From Deinococcus koreensis (GTDB lineage: Bacteria > Deinococcota > Deinococci > Deinococcales > Deinococcaceae), in contig NZ_PPPD01000004.1 in NCBI RefSeq assembly GCF_002901445.1, forward strand, positions 91,113 through 155,112: DNA of 64,000 nt, written 5' to 3'. The translations under genes were made by a program, and so were the position numbers. Below, one piece after another: positions 18,345-26,796 of the stretch (position 1 is its first letter; each line of letters begins with the position of its first letter). Under the pieces are notes generated by a model, which saw only the letters and a list, made by a program, of their open reading frames with translations, was not told where the DNA came from and did not search any database.

Positions 18345-19500
18345 ACTGGAGGGTTTCGTGGCAGAGACCCCGTAAAGATGCATACGTTGGCTTCGCTGCT
18401 CTAAACCAAGAGTTCACAGTTTTACGCGTTGTAGCCTTAAGAGGCTGTTTCGAAAGGGTCACAGTAGGCAGAATTCCCAATATCCTACGTCGGGTCGTAG
18501 GGGCACCCTGACTGCACGACCGCAAAGCCCACACACAACAGCTTCCGAGCCAGGGCGATGATCGCCACCTTGCCCGGCCTCCCCTGTTCGCGCAACCGCT
18601 GGTCGAAGGCCTTCTCCTTGCTCTGGGTACGGGTCGCTGCCACCGACGCCAGGTAGACAATGCGTCGCAGTCGGGGATTTCCAATGTTCGAGATTCGACC
18701 ACACTTGATCATCGCTCCCGACTGGTTGGGCGCGGGCGATACGCCCGCATACGCTGCCAACTGGCGACTGGTCTCCATCGCATTGAACCCCGCGGTTTCC
18801 ACCAACACCGTCAAGGACACCAGAAACCCGAAACCCGGCAAGCTCTGAAGCAGCTCGACCTGACGCTGAAGGTCTGGCAGCGCTTCGACCCGTGCTCGCA
18901 ACTCGCGGTTCAAGGCCTCGACCTGTCCCGTCAGGAACGTGATGCGCGCTTCCGTGAGCTGCACCACCAGGGGGTCGGCCTCCTGGCGCTGTTTGAACGA
19001 GTGTCGTCGGTTCTTGGCCTGCGTCAGCTCCTTGACGATGGCCTCCCGCTCATGAACCAGCAGCTTCAACGCTTCGAGTTCGGCGGCGGGTGGCTTCCAC
19101 GCTTTGGGCCGCATGATCGCCCCGTAGCGGGCAATGATGTCGGCGTCCATCCTGTCGGTTTTCCCACGTCGGAGCAAGCTCTGAGCGAAGAACTTGATCT
19201 GGGCAGGATTGACGACGCTCACCATGCACCCCAGGTCGTGCAGGAAATGGGCACACCGCTCCCAGTACACGCCAGTGGCTTCCATCACGGCGTGCAGTTG
19301 CAAGGCGGGCACACTGTTCCCCAGCAGCCAAGTCTGCAGGGCCTGAAGGCCACTGCAGTCGTAGATGAATACCTGCACGGTGCCGATGGGCTGCGGACTG
19401 TCAGCAGTCTGCACAGCAAGAAGTCACGCGTAGACCTCTGATTTGCCGATGTCGAGACCCAAAACGTACATGGCCACCTCCAAAAGGAGCTATCGGACTG
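18345..19500 (-). mobile_element. IS110-family insertion sequence (limits uncertain)
   Basis: The element is recognised by its DEDD-type transposase gene. IS110 elements usually lack clear terminal repeats, so the ends given are only approximate: somewhere after cobT (18328) and somewhat upstream of the transposase ribosome-binding site (about 19490). The flanking non-coding parts could encode the bridge RNA known for this family. The gene is interrupted by a stop codon, so the element is probably not autonomous. Confidence 0.6.
18485..19471 (-). pseudogene. IS110 transposase with an in-frame TGA at codon 16
   Basis: From ATG 19471, placed 7 nt behind GGAGGTGG, the frame reads MYVLGLDIGKSEVYA, then TGA (19426-19424), then LLAVQTADSPQ and on without a break to 18485. 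MYVLGLDIGKS is the usual IS110 start and carries the first catalytic Asp. The rest is intact: LQLHAVMEATGVYWE, KTDRMDADIIARYG and the C-terminal serine domain FLVSLTVLVETAGF with RQLAAYAGVSPAPNQSG. Only one base change (probably TGC/TGT to TGA) separates it from a full gene. Restart at GTG 19414 would give 309 aa but lose the first Asp. Confidence 0.85.
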
Positions 19501-19824
19501 GTCAAGCGCTCTTTTTCTGGTCAGGCCCTTGTGTGCAGGCTCGAACGCCTCGGATAGTGTGCTGTCTCGAAGAAAGGGCCCAGACCGGCCCCACCTACTA
19601 AACGACCTCGGGGGTCGACGCTGAGCGCGGGCTTGTTGGGCTGGCTTGATTGAGAACCATTCTCAGGCACGCAGTCCAAAACACAACGCTAAGCCTGAAA
19701 AACAGGACACTTGACCGCAGCCTGCAAAGACAATATCTACGAAAATTCTAGAATCGTGTCTTGTCCCCGTACCGGCGGGCCAGAAGGTATGGGCTGATAG
19801 TCAAGACGCTTTTCTACACCAGGA
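19472..19824. other. Non-coding region between IS110 and the HD-GYP remnant
   Basis: About 350 nt with no gene. It contains the upstream end of the IS110 element, the palindrome at 19651-19665, and a short palindrome ATTCTAGAAT at 19745-19754. Base composition drops in GC at 19670-19760, as expected for promoter-like DNA, but no downstream gene uses it. Confidence 0.5.
19651..19665. promoter_or_regulatory. Fur-family-like inverted repeat without a gene
   Basis: TGAGAACCATTCTCA is a perfect 6-3-6 inverted repeat, close to the metal-regulator boxes of the Fur/Mur/Zur class. The nearest gene downstream in either direction is a broken HD-GYP fragment, so the regulated gene may be lost or displaced by the IS. 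Family assignment is by resemblance only. Confidence 0.35.
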
Positions 19825-20250
19825 CTAGGATGTCCGGTTCGTGAACCTGCGCGTCGAGAACCTGCACCTGGCCCTGAATCCGCCCCAGGTGTACATCGCG
19901 CATGAATACGTGCCGATTCTGCCTGCCCTCACACAGGAACTGCGAAACCATCTGGCGGGGCGCTCCACGGGGTATGTGTTTTCCCGAAGCTCGCGCAGGT
20001 ATCCGCTCCCGTCCCAGCGCTCGTGGTGCTGGGTGATCACCGACAGCGCCTCGGGCGGCAGGAACCCCAGCGTCTCGGCCAGCCGGTGGCCCTCGGGGAC
20101 GTGCAGCTGCATGGTCGCCCATTCCTGGGCGCTCAGCCGGCCGGGCTTGAGCAGCACCGCGTCGGGAATGGCCAGCTTGCCGATGTCGTGCAGGGACGCC
20201 CCCCAGCGCAACTCCTGCACCGCGTCCTCCAACACGCTGATCTCAGGGCG
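19825..20250 (-). pseudogene. HD-GYP phosphodiesterase fragment
   Basis: The frame encodes the centre of an HD-GYP domain: LRWGASLHDIGKLAIPDAVL with the HD pair, LHVPEGHRLAETLGFLPPEA, and TQHHERWDGSGYL, where the usual GYP is GYL. The N-terminal half of the domain and any sensor are missing; homology begins at about 20250. After RENTYPVE the reading frame is lost. HD-GYP proteins hydrolyse cyclic-di-GMP, but this piece cannot be active. The break lies at the 22-nt word shared with 18467-18488. Confidence 0.8.
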
Positions 20251-20285
20251 GCATTCCCAATACCCGACAAATCCGACTAACTTAC

Positions 20286-20319
20286 TTGACATTATGTTCT
20301 GGCCGGGTACCATGGCCCC
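20286..20319 (+). promoter_or_regulatory. Strong leaderless promoter
   Basis: TTGACA (20286-20291), a 16-nt spacer, TACCAT (20308-20313) and exactly 6 nt before the ATG at 20320. The transcript should begin at or within a base of the start codon, a leaderless arrangement common in Deinococcus. Confidence 0.75.
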
Positions 20320-21240
20320 ATGAAGCTGTTGCCCCTGATGTCACTCCTGTCGCTCTCCACCGCCGGCGCGGCCAACCTGTCAGCGGCAGCTGACCTCGAA
20401 CTCATCCGCGCTCACCTGTACGCCAGCGTGACCACCTACGCAGGCGGAAGCCTGCAATGGGGCAAAAAGCACGCCGGTCACTCGCTGGAAGAACTCTGGG
20501 CCCACCTCTCACCTCAGGTGGCGGCCGGGCAGCGGCCCGCGTTCGAGGCGGGCCTGAAGGCGATTCAGGTGGGGCCAGGGACGCTTGCCCCAGGGGCGTA
20601 CGAGGAGACCGTCAACCGCTTTCTGAGCGGCCCCTGGGCCGCCGCCTGGACGGCCGCGAGTACGGGCGCTGGCGCGGACTTCGAGGTGTCGCTGACGACC
20701 AGCCTGCTGACGAACGCCAGGAGTGATTACGCGGCCGCCATGGCCGGGGGGACGCTGAGCAATCCCGGCGAACAGCAGGACGCGGTCGGCTTCCTGAACC
20801 GCGCCCTAGTGCACGGGGCCAAGGTCAGCCCGCAGGGGGCCCAGGGGATTGAGGAGCTACAGATCCTGCTCCTGAACGGCGCAGCTGCAGATGTCTTCGG
20901 CGCCCGCGTAGAGCAGGTGCGTGCCGAATTTCAGGCGCAGCACAATGACGCCGGTACCGAGCGACGTCGCCTGCTGGAACTTAGCCTAAAGGCAACGCGC
21001 GAGGAGTACGTCGGCGAGGGGGAGGTCGACGAGGGTCTGGCCTCGCTGGCCGACGTGGATGGGCAGTGGTCGCTGCTGCGCACCGCTCTGGGCGCCCGCA
21101 ACGCTCCCCTGGTACAGGAATTCAGCGCGGCGCTGATCAAGCTGCGCGCCACGCTGGTGGCTAATGATACCGAGGCGTTCAAGGTCGCGCATATCACGGC
21201 GCTGGACGTCTGGCAGCGGATCAAGGCAGCCCGGCCATAG
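20320..21240 (+). CDS. Exported alpha-helical protein of unknown function
   Basis: A 306-aa protein with a signal peptide (MKLLPLMSLLSLSTAGA, cut near A17-A18) and an otherwise soluble, Ala/Leu-rich helical body. Repeated short helices of the type LELIRAHLYASVTTYAGG and DVFGARVEQVRAEFQAQH suggest a helical bundle in the cell envelope. I recognise no family. It is a single-gene unit: leaderless promoter in front, GC hairpin behind. Confidence 0.75.
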   Translation: MKLLPLMSLLSLSTAGAANLSAAADLELIRAHLYASVTTYAGGSLQWGKKHAGHSLEELWAHLSPQVAAGQRPAFEAGLKAIQVGPGTLAPGAYEETVNRFLSGPWAAAWTAASTGAGADFEVSLTTSLLTNARSDYAAAMAGGTLSNPGEQQDAVGFLNRALVHGAKVSPQGAQGIEELQILLLNGAAADVFGARVEQVRAEFQAQHNDAGTERRRLLELSLKATREEYVGEGEVDEGLASLADVDGQWSLLRTALGARNAPLVQEFSAALIKLRATLVANDTEAFKVAHITALDVWQRIKAARP

Positions 21241-21254
21241 CAGGAACCAACTGG

Positions 21255-21270
21255 GGCGGCCCCGGCCGCC
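21255..21270 (+). terminator. Candidate terminator after the 20320 gene
   Basis: GGCGGC (21255-21260) pairs with GCCGCC (21265-21270), 15 nt after the stop. The loop is 4 nt and the T-tract is poor, so termination strength is uncertain. Confidence 0.45.
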
Positions 21271-22182
21271 TGCGTTAGATTGATGCGAATCCAACGAACG
21301 GGTGAGCATCACCGAGGGGAACGCGTGTACGTTCCGTCGGATTTCTCCACATGCCGATTATTGGCGGCATCAGCAACGAAGCTGAGAAGGGGCGACCACT
21401 TGTCAAGGTCAAGACCATACGGCTGCCTTGCAAAACAAGGCCGGGATCGTGGGCAACACGCTCTATCCCAGCGTACGGTGGAACACTCAATCTGTCTGGG
21501 CCAAGCACGAGCGGAAGCGGGCGTAGGCGCGGGGTGGCATACGGGCTCCACCTGATCGGGACGCTGTTAGCGTACGCCGTGCAGGAATTTAGTGGATGAG
21601 CCTAGAACGGGGGTTTTCGGGCGATCGAGGCGACACCGCGTGCTCCAGCCTCCGTTTTAGCTCGGGTTTGTGTAAGGCTCTCCACTCCTTCTTGTGCTGC
21701 TCACTGAGCATGTGCGGTGGCTGGAGCGTGCTGGTGCGGCCGGCTGGACTGGGGAATGGGCAGCCAAGGCGTTGCAGGTGATCACCTCCTTCTCCGGCAC
21801 CGAGATCCCACAGTGCCCCACACCCACCTTCGCTCCTCCTTCCGCTGCTGCCCCCTGCGGGAGCTGAGGGTCAGGAGGGGAGGTTAGCCCCGGCTGGGAA
21901 GTCTGTTCGTCACGATGACGCTGGTGGCCAGGACGCCATCGCGCACGCTGGACGCTCTCCACATCCCCGACCGAACTGCGGCCAAGCCTCTGAAGCCCCA
22001 CGTTTCGACGCTCAGGGAACGCCGGCCTGGGACGGCGGGGAAGAAGAACCTGGCTCGAGATCATCACGCCGTCTCCGCGTCCTGCGCCTGGCCGGGCTGC
22101 CGAGCTGGGCCGCTCCGCTTCTCCGCAGATCCCACGGCATCTGGCGTTTGGCAGCGCCCCAGGCGCTCCCGGGTTCCGGCCC
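21271..22182. other. Long region without a supported gene
   Basis: About 900 nt. Several frames are open for 60-90 codons on both strands (21275-21600), but none has a ribosome-binding site plus a recognisable family, and base use is mixed. A segment at about 21829-21943 resembles 26661-26784. The 3' part of a long minus-strand frame here is only the shifted continuation of the response regulator at 22183-22598. Confidence 0.5.
21829..21943. repeat. Imperfect intergenic repeat, copy 1
   Basis: It shares ACCTTCGCT near its left end, and GTCACGATGACGCTGGTGGC plus CAGGACGCC near its right end, with 26661-26784, where the matching words are GTCACGGTGGCGCTGATGGC and CAGGGCGCC. The two copies bracket the CheB-like/PAS locus. 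It may be a small non-coding repeat of the sort found in Deinococcus. Confidence 0.4.
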
Positions 22183-22598
22183 TCAGGTGAGGGAAGTGGA
22201 GACGCCGAGCCAGGTGCGCACGACCTCGCGCATGGCCTGGATGTAGTCCGGAAGGGTGGTCGACTTCTGAACGAAGGCGTCCGCGCCGCCCCGCAGGCTG
22301 GCCTCCCGGTCACGGGGCTCCGCCGAGGTGTCAGGATCACGATCCGCAGCGCGGCCCAGCGCGGCGTGGCCCTGACCTGGGCCAGCACCGCCAGCCCGTC
22401 CACGCCGGGCATCTTGAGGTCGAGCAGCAGCAGTTCCGGCAGTTCGGCAGCCCGCAGGCTGCCGAGGTAGTCCAGTGCTTCCTGACCCCCCAGGGCGACG
22501 TGCACGGTCGAACTGAGCTTCTGGTCGTTCAGGGCCAGGCAGGTGAGTTCGGCGTCCAGAGGAGAATCATCGACGAGCAGGATGCGGTGGTGGGTCAC
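22183..22598 (-). pseudogene. Rcp1-type response regulator with a 2-nt insertion
   Basis: ATG 22598 begins a receiver domain: MTHHRILLVDDSPLDAELTC with the acidic pair and LLLLDLKMPGVDGLAVL with the phosphoacceptor. At 22328-22331 an extra AC (minus strand, in CTGACACCTCG) shifts the frame. Correcting it restores VILTSAEPRDREASLRGG, ADAFVQKSTTLPDY and IQAMREVVRTWLG and a stop at 22183, the normal length for the family. As read, the frame runs on into non-coding sequence. It may be a genuine mutation or a sequencing error. It is divergent from the CheB-like/PAS locus, its likely partner. Confidence 0.8.
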
Positions 22599-22754
22599 GG
22601 GTGACCTCCGGAGCAGGAGTGCGGGTGCGCCGGGTCGCGGACGTGCGTGGCGGTCACGTTCGCGGTGGGGAGCAGAAGGGCAGTGTAGGCGTTGGAGGTC
22701 AAGGGGATGTCTGGGGGTGGGGGGGGAATGAGTGGAGGGGGCAGATAGCTTTCA

Positions 22755-22770
22755 TATATCAAAAGATATA
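22755..22770. repeat. Palindromic element, copy 2
   Basis: TATATC-AAAA-GATATA, a perfect 6-4-6 inverted repeat in the intergenic region between the divergent response regulator (22598) and the CheB-like gene (22897). The copy at 10876-10890 differs at few positions. Its location fits an operator, but no regulator can be named. Confidence 0.45.
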
Positions 22771-22896
22771 CCTGAGGAATGCTGTGTTCCCTGACGCCAC
22801 TGGCCCCTTTCATGCACCTCGCCAGTGCATGGTCGCTCACTGGTGTGGGTCAAGCCCCCCCCCGGACGGGGGAAACGCCTACACTGCCCTCACCCT

Positions 22897-23454
22897 ATGC
22901 ACCGCGCTGCCCCCTCCCAGGCTTTCGACGTCCTGGCGCTGACGGGTACCACGGCGCAACTGGACGTCCTCCAGGCGGTGCTGGACGAGTTGCCCCAGGC
23001 CCTGTCCGTGGCCTTGATCGTGACCGCGTCGCCCCTCCTGGTCGGCGCCCTTGGATCACGCCTGCGCTGGCCGCTGCGGCCGGTGGAAGCCGGCGAGGCC
23101 CCTGTGTCAGGCCACGTCTACCTCTGTCCCCCGGACACCGTGGTGGACGTCGGCCGGGATGGGTGCTGGGCGCGGCGGCCGGCCCGGGGGGAGGCCAGCC
23201 CCTCCGACCGCCTGCTGGCCTCCCTGGCAGCGCACTACGGCGCGCGGGCGCTGGCCGTGGTGCTTTCCAGTGCAGGAGACGATGGCGCCGCTGGCGCGCA
23301 GGCGATCATCGGGGCCGGCGGCACCGTGCTCGCCCAGCGTCCGGACGGCCCCACAGGCCAGCTCGGCCGCGCCGCGGCGGCCCTGATCGGCGGTCGGCTG
23401 GAGGGGATGCAGGACACCTCCCGCGCGCTGTTCGACGCCATCGACGAGGGGTGA
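22897..23454 (+). CDS. Degenerate CheB-type methylesterase domain
   Basis: A 185-aa frame from ATG 22897. It follows the CheB esterase fold: FDVLALTGTTAQLDVLQAVL, GHVYLCPPDTVVDV, SDRLLASLAAHYGARALAVV, and LSSAGDDGAAGAQAI, where the last Asp of the triad sits. The usual nucleophile motif (GASAGG/GASTGG) is LTGTTAQ and the 'HxPP' histidine region is VTASPL, so Ser and His are missing and it should not be an active esterase. Its last residues RALFDAIDEG are the opening of a PAS domain that continues in the next frame, so this is probably the N-terminal part of one CheB-PAS-GAF protein split by a 1-nt shift. Confidence 0.75.
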   Translation: MHRAAPSQAFDVLALTGTTAQLDVLQAVLDELPQALSVALIVTASPLLVGALGSRLRWPLRPVEAGEAPVSGHVYLCPPDTVVDVGRDGCWARRPARGEASPSDRLLASLAAHYGARALAVVLSSAGDDGAAGAQAIIGAGGTVLAQRPDGPTGQLGRAAAALIGGRLEGMQDTSRALFDAIDEG

Positions 23455-26400
23455 CCAGCCTTGAGTTGATCCTTGACGAGTCCGGGAGGGTGGTCGACTC
23501 CCACATCCTGGAGACCAACCCGGCCATGGAGCGGATGACTGGCCTGCGCACCGTGAGTGGCCGACGCATCCGGGACGTCCTGCCCGATCTGGAGAGCTCG
23601 TGGTTCGGGCGCCTGGAGCGTGTCTTCACGACCGGCAGGGCGGAGCGCTTCGAAGATCACATCGCCGCTCTCGACCGGTGGTTCGATGTGCATCTGGGCC
23701 GCCTCGGCGGCGAGGGCAGCCGGAGGATCGTCGGTGTCTACCGCGACATCACCGAGCGCAAACGGCGCGAGCACCACGCCGCCTTTCTGGACGAGCTGTC
23801 GCAGGCGCTGGCCTTGGATGACCGTCCGGACGAGATTGTCCGTGCCACCGGCGAGCGGCTGGGCGCGCATCTGGGGATCGAGTTCCTCAACGTCTGCGAC
23901 GTGAAGCTGGCGGACGGGAACGATCCGGCTGAAGCGCGCTTCACCGTGGCCTACGCCTGGGAGCGCGAGGGGCTGCCGGGCCCGCGCAGCACCGACCGGG
24001 CGGGGGACGCCCTGAGCCCAGAATTCCTGCGCGCCGCCCGCGCGGGCGAGACCATCGTCATTCGCGACACGGACACCGACCCGCGCGTGGACGCGGGAAC
24101 CTACCGCGTCATCGGCATGAGGGCCTTTGTGGCCGTGCCGATTCTGCAGGGCGGCGCGTGGCCGGGCCTGGTCTCGGCCTTCACGCCGACCCCGCGCGAC
24201 TGGCGGCCCGACGAAGCCCAGCTCATCGCGGAGGTGGCCCACCGGGTCTTCCTCCGCATCGAACGCGCCCGCGCCGACGAAGCGCTGCGCCGGTTCGAAG
24301 CCCGACAGACCTATCTACTCACCCTCGGCGACGCGCTGCGGCCCCTGGACGATCCGCTGGACATTCAGCGAACGGCGATGCGCGTGTTGGGCGAGCATCT
24401 GGGGGCGGATCGCGTTCTTTACGCGGAAATCGCACCGGACGACCGGCAGTTCGTCATCGCCGACAATTACGCGCGCGCGAACGTGCCCAAAATGATCGGT
24501 CGGTTTCCCCTGAGCGATTATGACCACGCGCAGAATTCGCAGCGCCGGGGTGAAACGCTGGTGTTGCCCGACATCAGAAGCGCGGGCGAATCGGACGAAC
24601 ACGCCGCCTTTCTCGCCATCGGAGTGGAGGCGATCATCGGCATGCCGCTGCACAAGGGCGGGCGGTGGGTCGCCAGTCTGAGTGTGCATCACGGCCGCCC
24701 GCGCGCGTGGTCGCCCGAGGACACGGCGCTCGTCGGCGAAACCGCTGAACGCACCTGGGCGGCGGTCGAACGCGCGAGGGCCGAAGCCGCGTTGGCAAGG
24801 TCGGAAGCAGAGTACCGCACGCTGTTCAACTCGATGGACGAGGGCTTCACCGTGGTCGAGGTGCTGTTTCAAGAAGGACAGGCCAGCGATTATCGTTTTC
24901 TGGAGATCAACGCGGCTTTTGCACACCACACCGGATTTGTCGGCGCAAAAGGCAAAACCGCGCGCGAGTTGGTGCCCGATCTGGAAATGCACTGGATGAA
25001 AACGTACGAGCAGGTGGCTTTAAGCGGCAAGCCAGTGCGTTTTGAGAACACGGTCGACGCGATTGGACGTGTGCTGGATGTCAACGCTTTTCGCGTCGGC
25101 GCGGCGGGTGAACATCGCGTGGCGCTGTTGTTCACCGACATCACCGAGCGCAAGCAAGTCGAAACGGCCTTGCGCGAGAGCGAAGAACGACTGCGCGCCC
25201 TGATCGAGAACCTGCCGGGCGGCGCAGTCTTCGTGGTCGACCGCGACCTGCGGTATCAGGTGGCCGAGGGCGAGGCGCTGACCAGCGCCGGAATGAACGC
25301 TGGGCAGTACGTCGGACACACGGTGGCCGAGGTGGTGATTCCCGAACTGGCCAGGGTCTACGAGGCGCACTACCGGCAGGCCCTCGCGGGCCAGCCCTTT
25401 GAACTCGAACACGATCAGGGCGGGGCGTCGTATGTCACGCGCGGCGTGCCCCTGCGCGGCCCCGCGGGCGAGGTCACGGCGGCGCTGACCGTGTCGTACG
25501 ACATCACCGATCGCAAGCGTGCCGAGGTGGCCCTGCGCGCCTCCGAGGAACGCTTCCGGGCCGTCGCCAACCTGGTGCCCGACCTGCTGTGGGAGAGTGA
25601 ACCGGACGGCTCCACCACCTGGTACAACGGGCGCTGGCTGGCGTACACCGGGCAGACCGCCGAGCAGGCCACGGGCTGGGGCTGGGTGGACGCCATCCAC
25701 CCAGGAGACCGGGACGCCTCGACCCAGCGGTACCGGCAGGCGGCCGCCGCAGGCCAGTCACTGCGGCAGGAGCACCGGCTCCGGCGCCGGGACGGCGAGT
25801 ACCGCTGGTTTGCGGTCGACACCGTACCGGTCAAAGGCGAGCGCGGCGAGACCATCAAGTTCTACGGCGCGGCGACCGACGTGCACGAGCTGCACACGCT
25901 GAACACGCGGCTTGAAGCGCAAGTGGAGCGCCGCACCCGTCGCCTCGCCGACCTGAACAGCGAGCTGCGCGCGCTCGCCACCGCCTCCTCCCAGGAACTC
26001 ATCGAGCCGCTGCGCCGCTTGCGCAGCGTGCTCGGCCTGCTCGAGCGCCGCATCTCCGCACACCTCGACGAGCCGGCACGCAAATGGCTGGCGATGATGC
26101 AGAACGAGGCCCAGCGCGCCGAGGTGCTGTCCGAGAACTTCCGCTCCCTGGCCCAGCTCGAGCAGCGCGACCTGAAGTGGGGGGTGGTGGCGCTGGCCCC
26201 GCTGGTGGTGCAGGTGCGCAGCGACCTGGCCCCGGGCCTGGGCCCACGCACCGGACGCTGGACGGTGGGCGAGCTGCCGGTGGTGAACGGGGACAGCCTG
26301 CTGCTGCGCCAGGCCTTCAGTGATCTGATCCACCACGCCCTGAGCGTCGTGCCCCCCGGCCGCGAGGCCCACGTGGAGGTCGCCGCCGCGGCTTCGGGCC

Positions 26401-26570
26401 TGCCCGTCACGGTCGATGTGTGGCCCCTGGCGCCGGGCACGGCCAACTTCGAGACCGACGGCGTGGTCAACGCGCGGCGCATCGTGCAGCGCCACGGCGG
26501 CACCCTGGGTGTGACGCTGCAGGGTGAGCGCGTGCGCTTTGAGCTGCACCTGCCCGGGCGCCAGCCGTAG
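23451..26570 (+). CDS. Multi-PAS/GAF sensor protein with a degenerate kinase core
   Basis: About 1039 aa from GTG 23451 (overlapping the CheB-like stop). In order: PAS without its first strand (1-103), GAF (112-275), GAF (287-450), PAS (454-570), PAS (580-695), PAS (700-820), then a dimerisation-like helix pair and an ATPase-like remnant. In the kinase core the phospho-acceptor His is replaced: SSQELIEPLRRL has Q848 where S-H-D/E-L is normal. The N box reads SDLIHHALS, and no DxGxG or GTGLGL box is visible. It should be unable to autophosphorylate. It may act as a scaffold or signal-input protein. The frame is otherwise free of stops, so it is still under some constraint. Confidence 0.85.
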   Translation: MTSLELILDESGRVVDSHILETNPAMERMTGLRTVSGRRIRDVLPDLESSWFGRLERVFTTGRAERFEDHIAALDRWFDVHLGRLGGEGSRRIVGVYRDITERKRREHHAAFLDELSQALALDDRPDEIVRATGERLGAHLGIEFLNVCDVKLADGNDPAEARFTVAYAWEREGLPGPRSTDRAGDALSPEFLRAARAGETIVIRDTDTDPRVDAGTYRVIGMRAFVAVPILQGGAWPGLVSAFTPTPRDWRPDEAQLIAEVAHRVFLRIERARADEALRRFEARQTYLLTLGDALRPLDDPLDIQRTAMRVLGEHLGADRVLYAEIAPDDRQFVIADNYARANVPKMIGRFPLSDYDHAQNSQRRGETLVLPDIRSAGESDEHAAFLAIGVEAIIGMPLHKGGRWVASLSVHHGRPRAWSPEDTALVGETAERTWAAVERARAEAALARSEAEYRTLFNSMDEGFTVVEVLFQEGQASDYRFLEINAAFAHHTGFVGAKGKTARELVPDLEMHWMKTYEQVALSGKPVRFENTVDAIGRVLDVNAFRVGAAGEHRVALLFTDITERKQVETALRESEERLRALIENLPGGAVFVVDRDLRYQVAEGEALTSAGMNAGQYVGHTVAEVVIPELARVYEAHYRQALAGQPFELEHDQGGASYVTRGVPLRGPAGEVTAALTVSYDITDRKRAEVALRASEERFRAVANLVPDLLWESEPDGSTTWYNGRWLAYTGQTAEQATGWGWVDAIHPGDRDASTQRYRQAAAAGQSLRQEHRLRRRDGEYRWFAVDTVPVKGERGETIKFYGAATDVHELHTLNTRLEAQVERRTRRLADLNSELRALATASSQELIEPLRRLRSVLGLLERRISAHLDEPARKWLAMMQNEAQRAEVLSENFRSLAQLEQRDLKWGVVALAPLVVQVRSDLAPGLGPRTGRWTVGELPVVNGDSLLLRQAFSDLIHHALSVVPPGREAHVEVAAAASGLPVTVDVWPLAPGTANFETDGVVNARRIVQRHGGTLGVTLQGERVRFELHLPGRQP

Positions 26571-26660
26571 GACGGCCCGATCACGGGGCAGGGTGACCGC
26601 GGCCAGGGGCCGGTACTGGGGAAACAGGCCAGACAGCCGGCACGTCATCTGTCCCTCCGC

Positions 26661-26784
26661 CCTACCTTCGCTTCTTGCCCCCCGCCCTGACCACGGCGGC
26701 GGCCGGGCCAGGCGGGGCACCCTGTGACGCGGCCAAGCCGTCTGCCCGTCACGGTGGCGCTGATGGCCAGGGCGCCGACTCCCG
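26661..26784. repeat. Imperfect intergenic repeat, copy 2
   Basis: It matches the segment at 21829-21943 in the words ACCTTCGCT and in the GTCACG(G)TG(G)CGCTG-type tail. It sits between the PAS protein and the convergent TetR gene. Confidence 0.4.
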
Positions 26785-26796
26785 TCATCCTCGCCA

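Noticed and set aside
20280..20300. TTGACATTATG compared with the radiation/desiccation response palindrome of Deinococcus
   Set aside because: Only a half-match; it is not palindromic and is fully explained as the -35 of a leaderless promoter.
22779..23450. Upstream extension of the PAS/GAF frame to an ATG at 22779
   Set aside because: This part overlaps the CheB-like frame, is Pro/Arg/Gly-rich without any domain and would be the wrong frame there.
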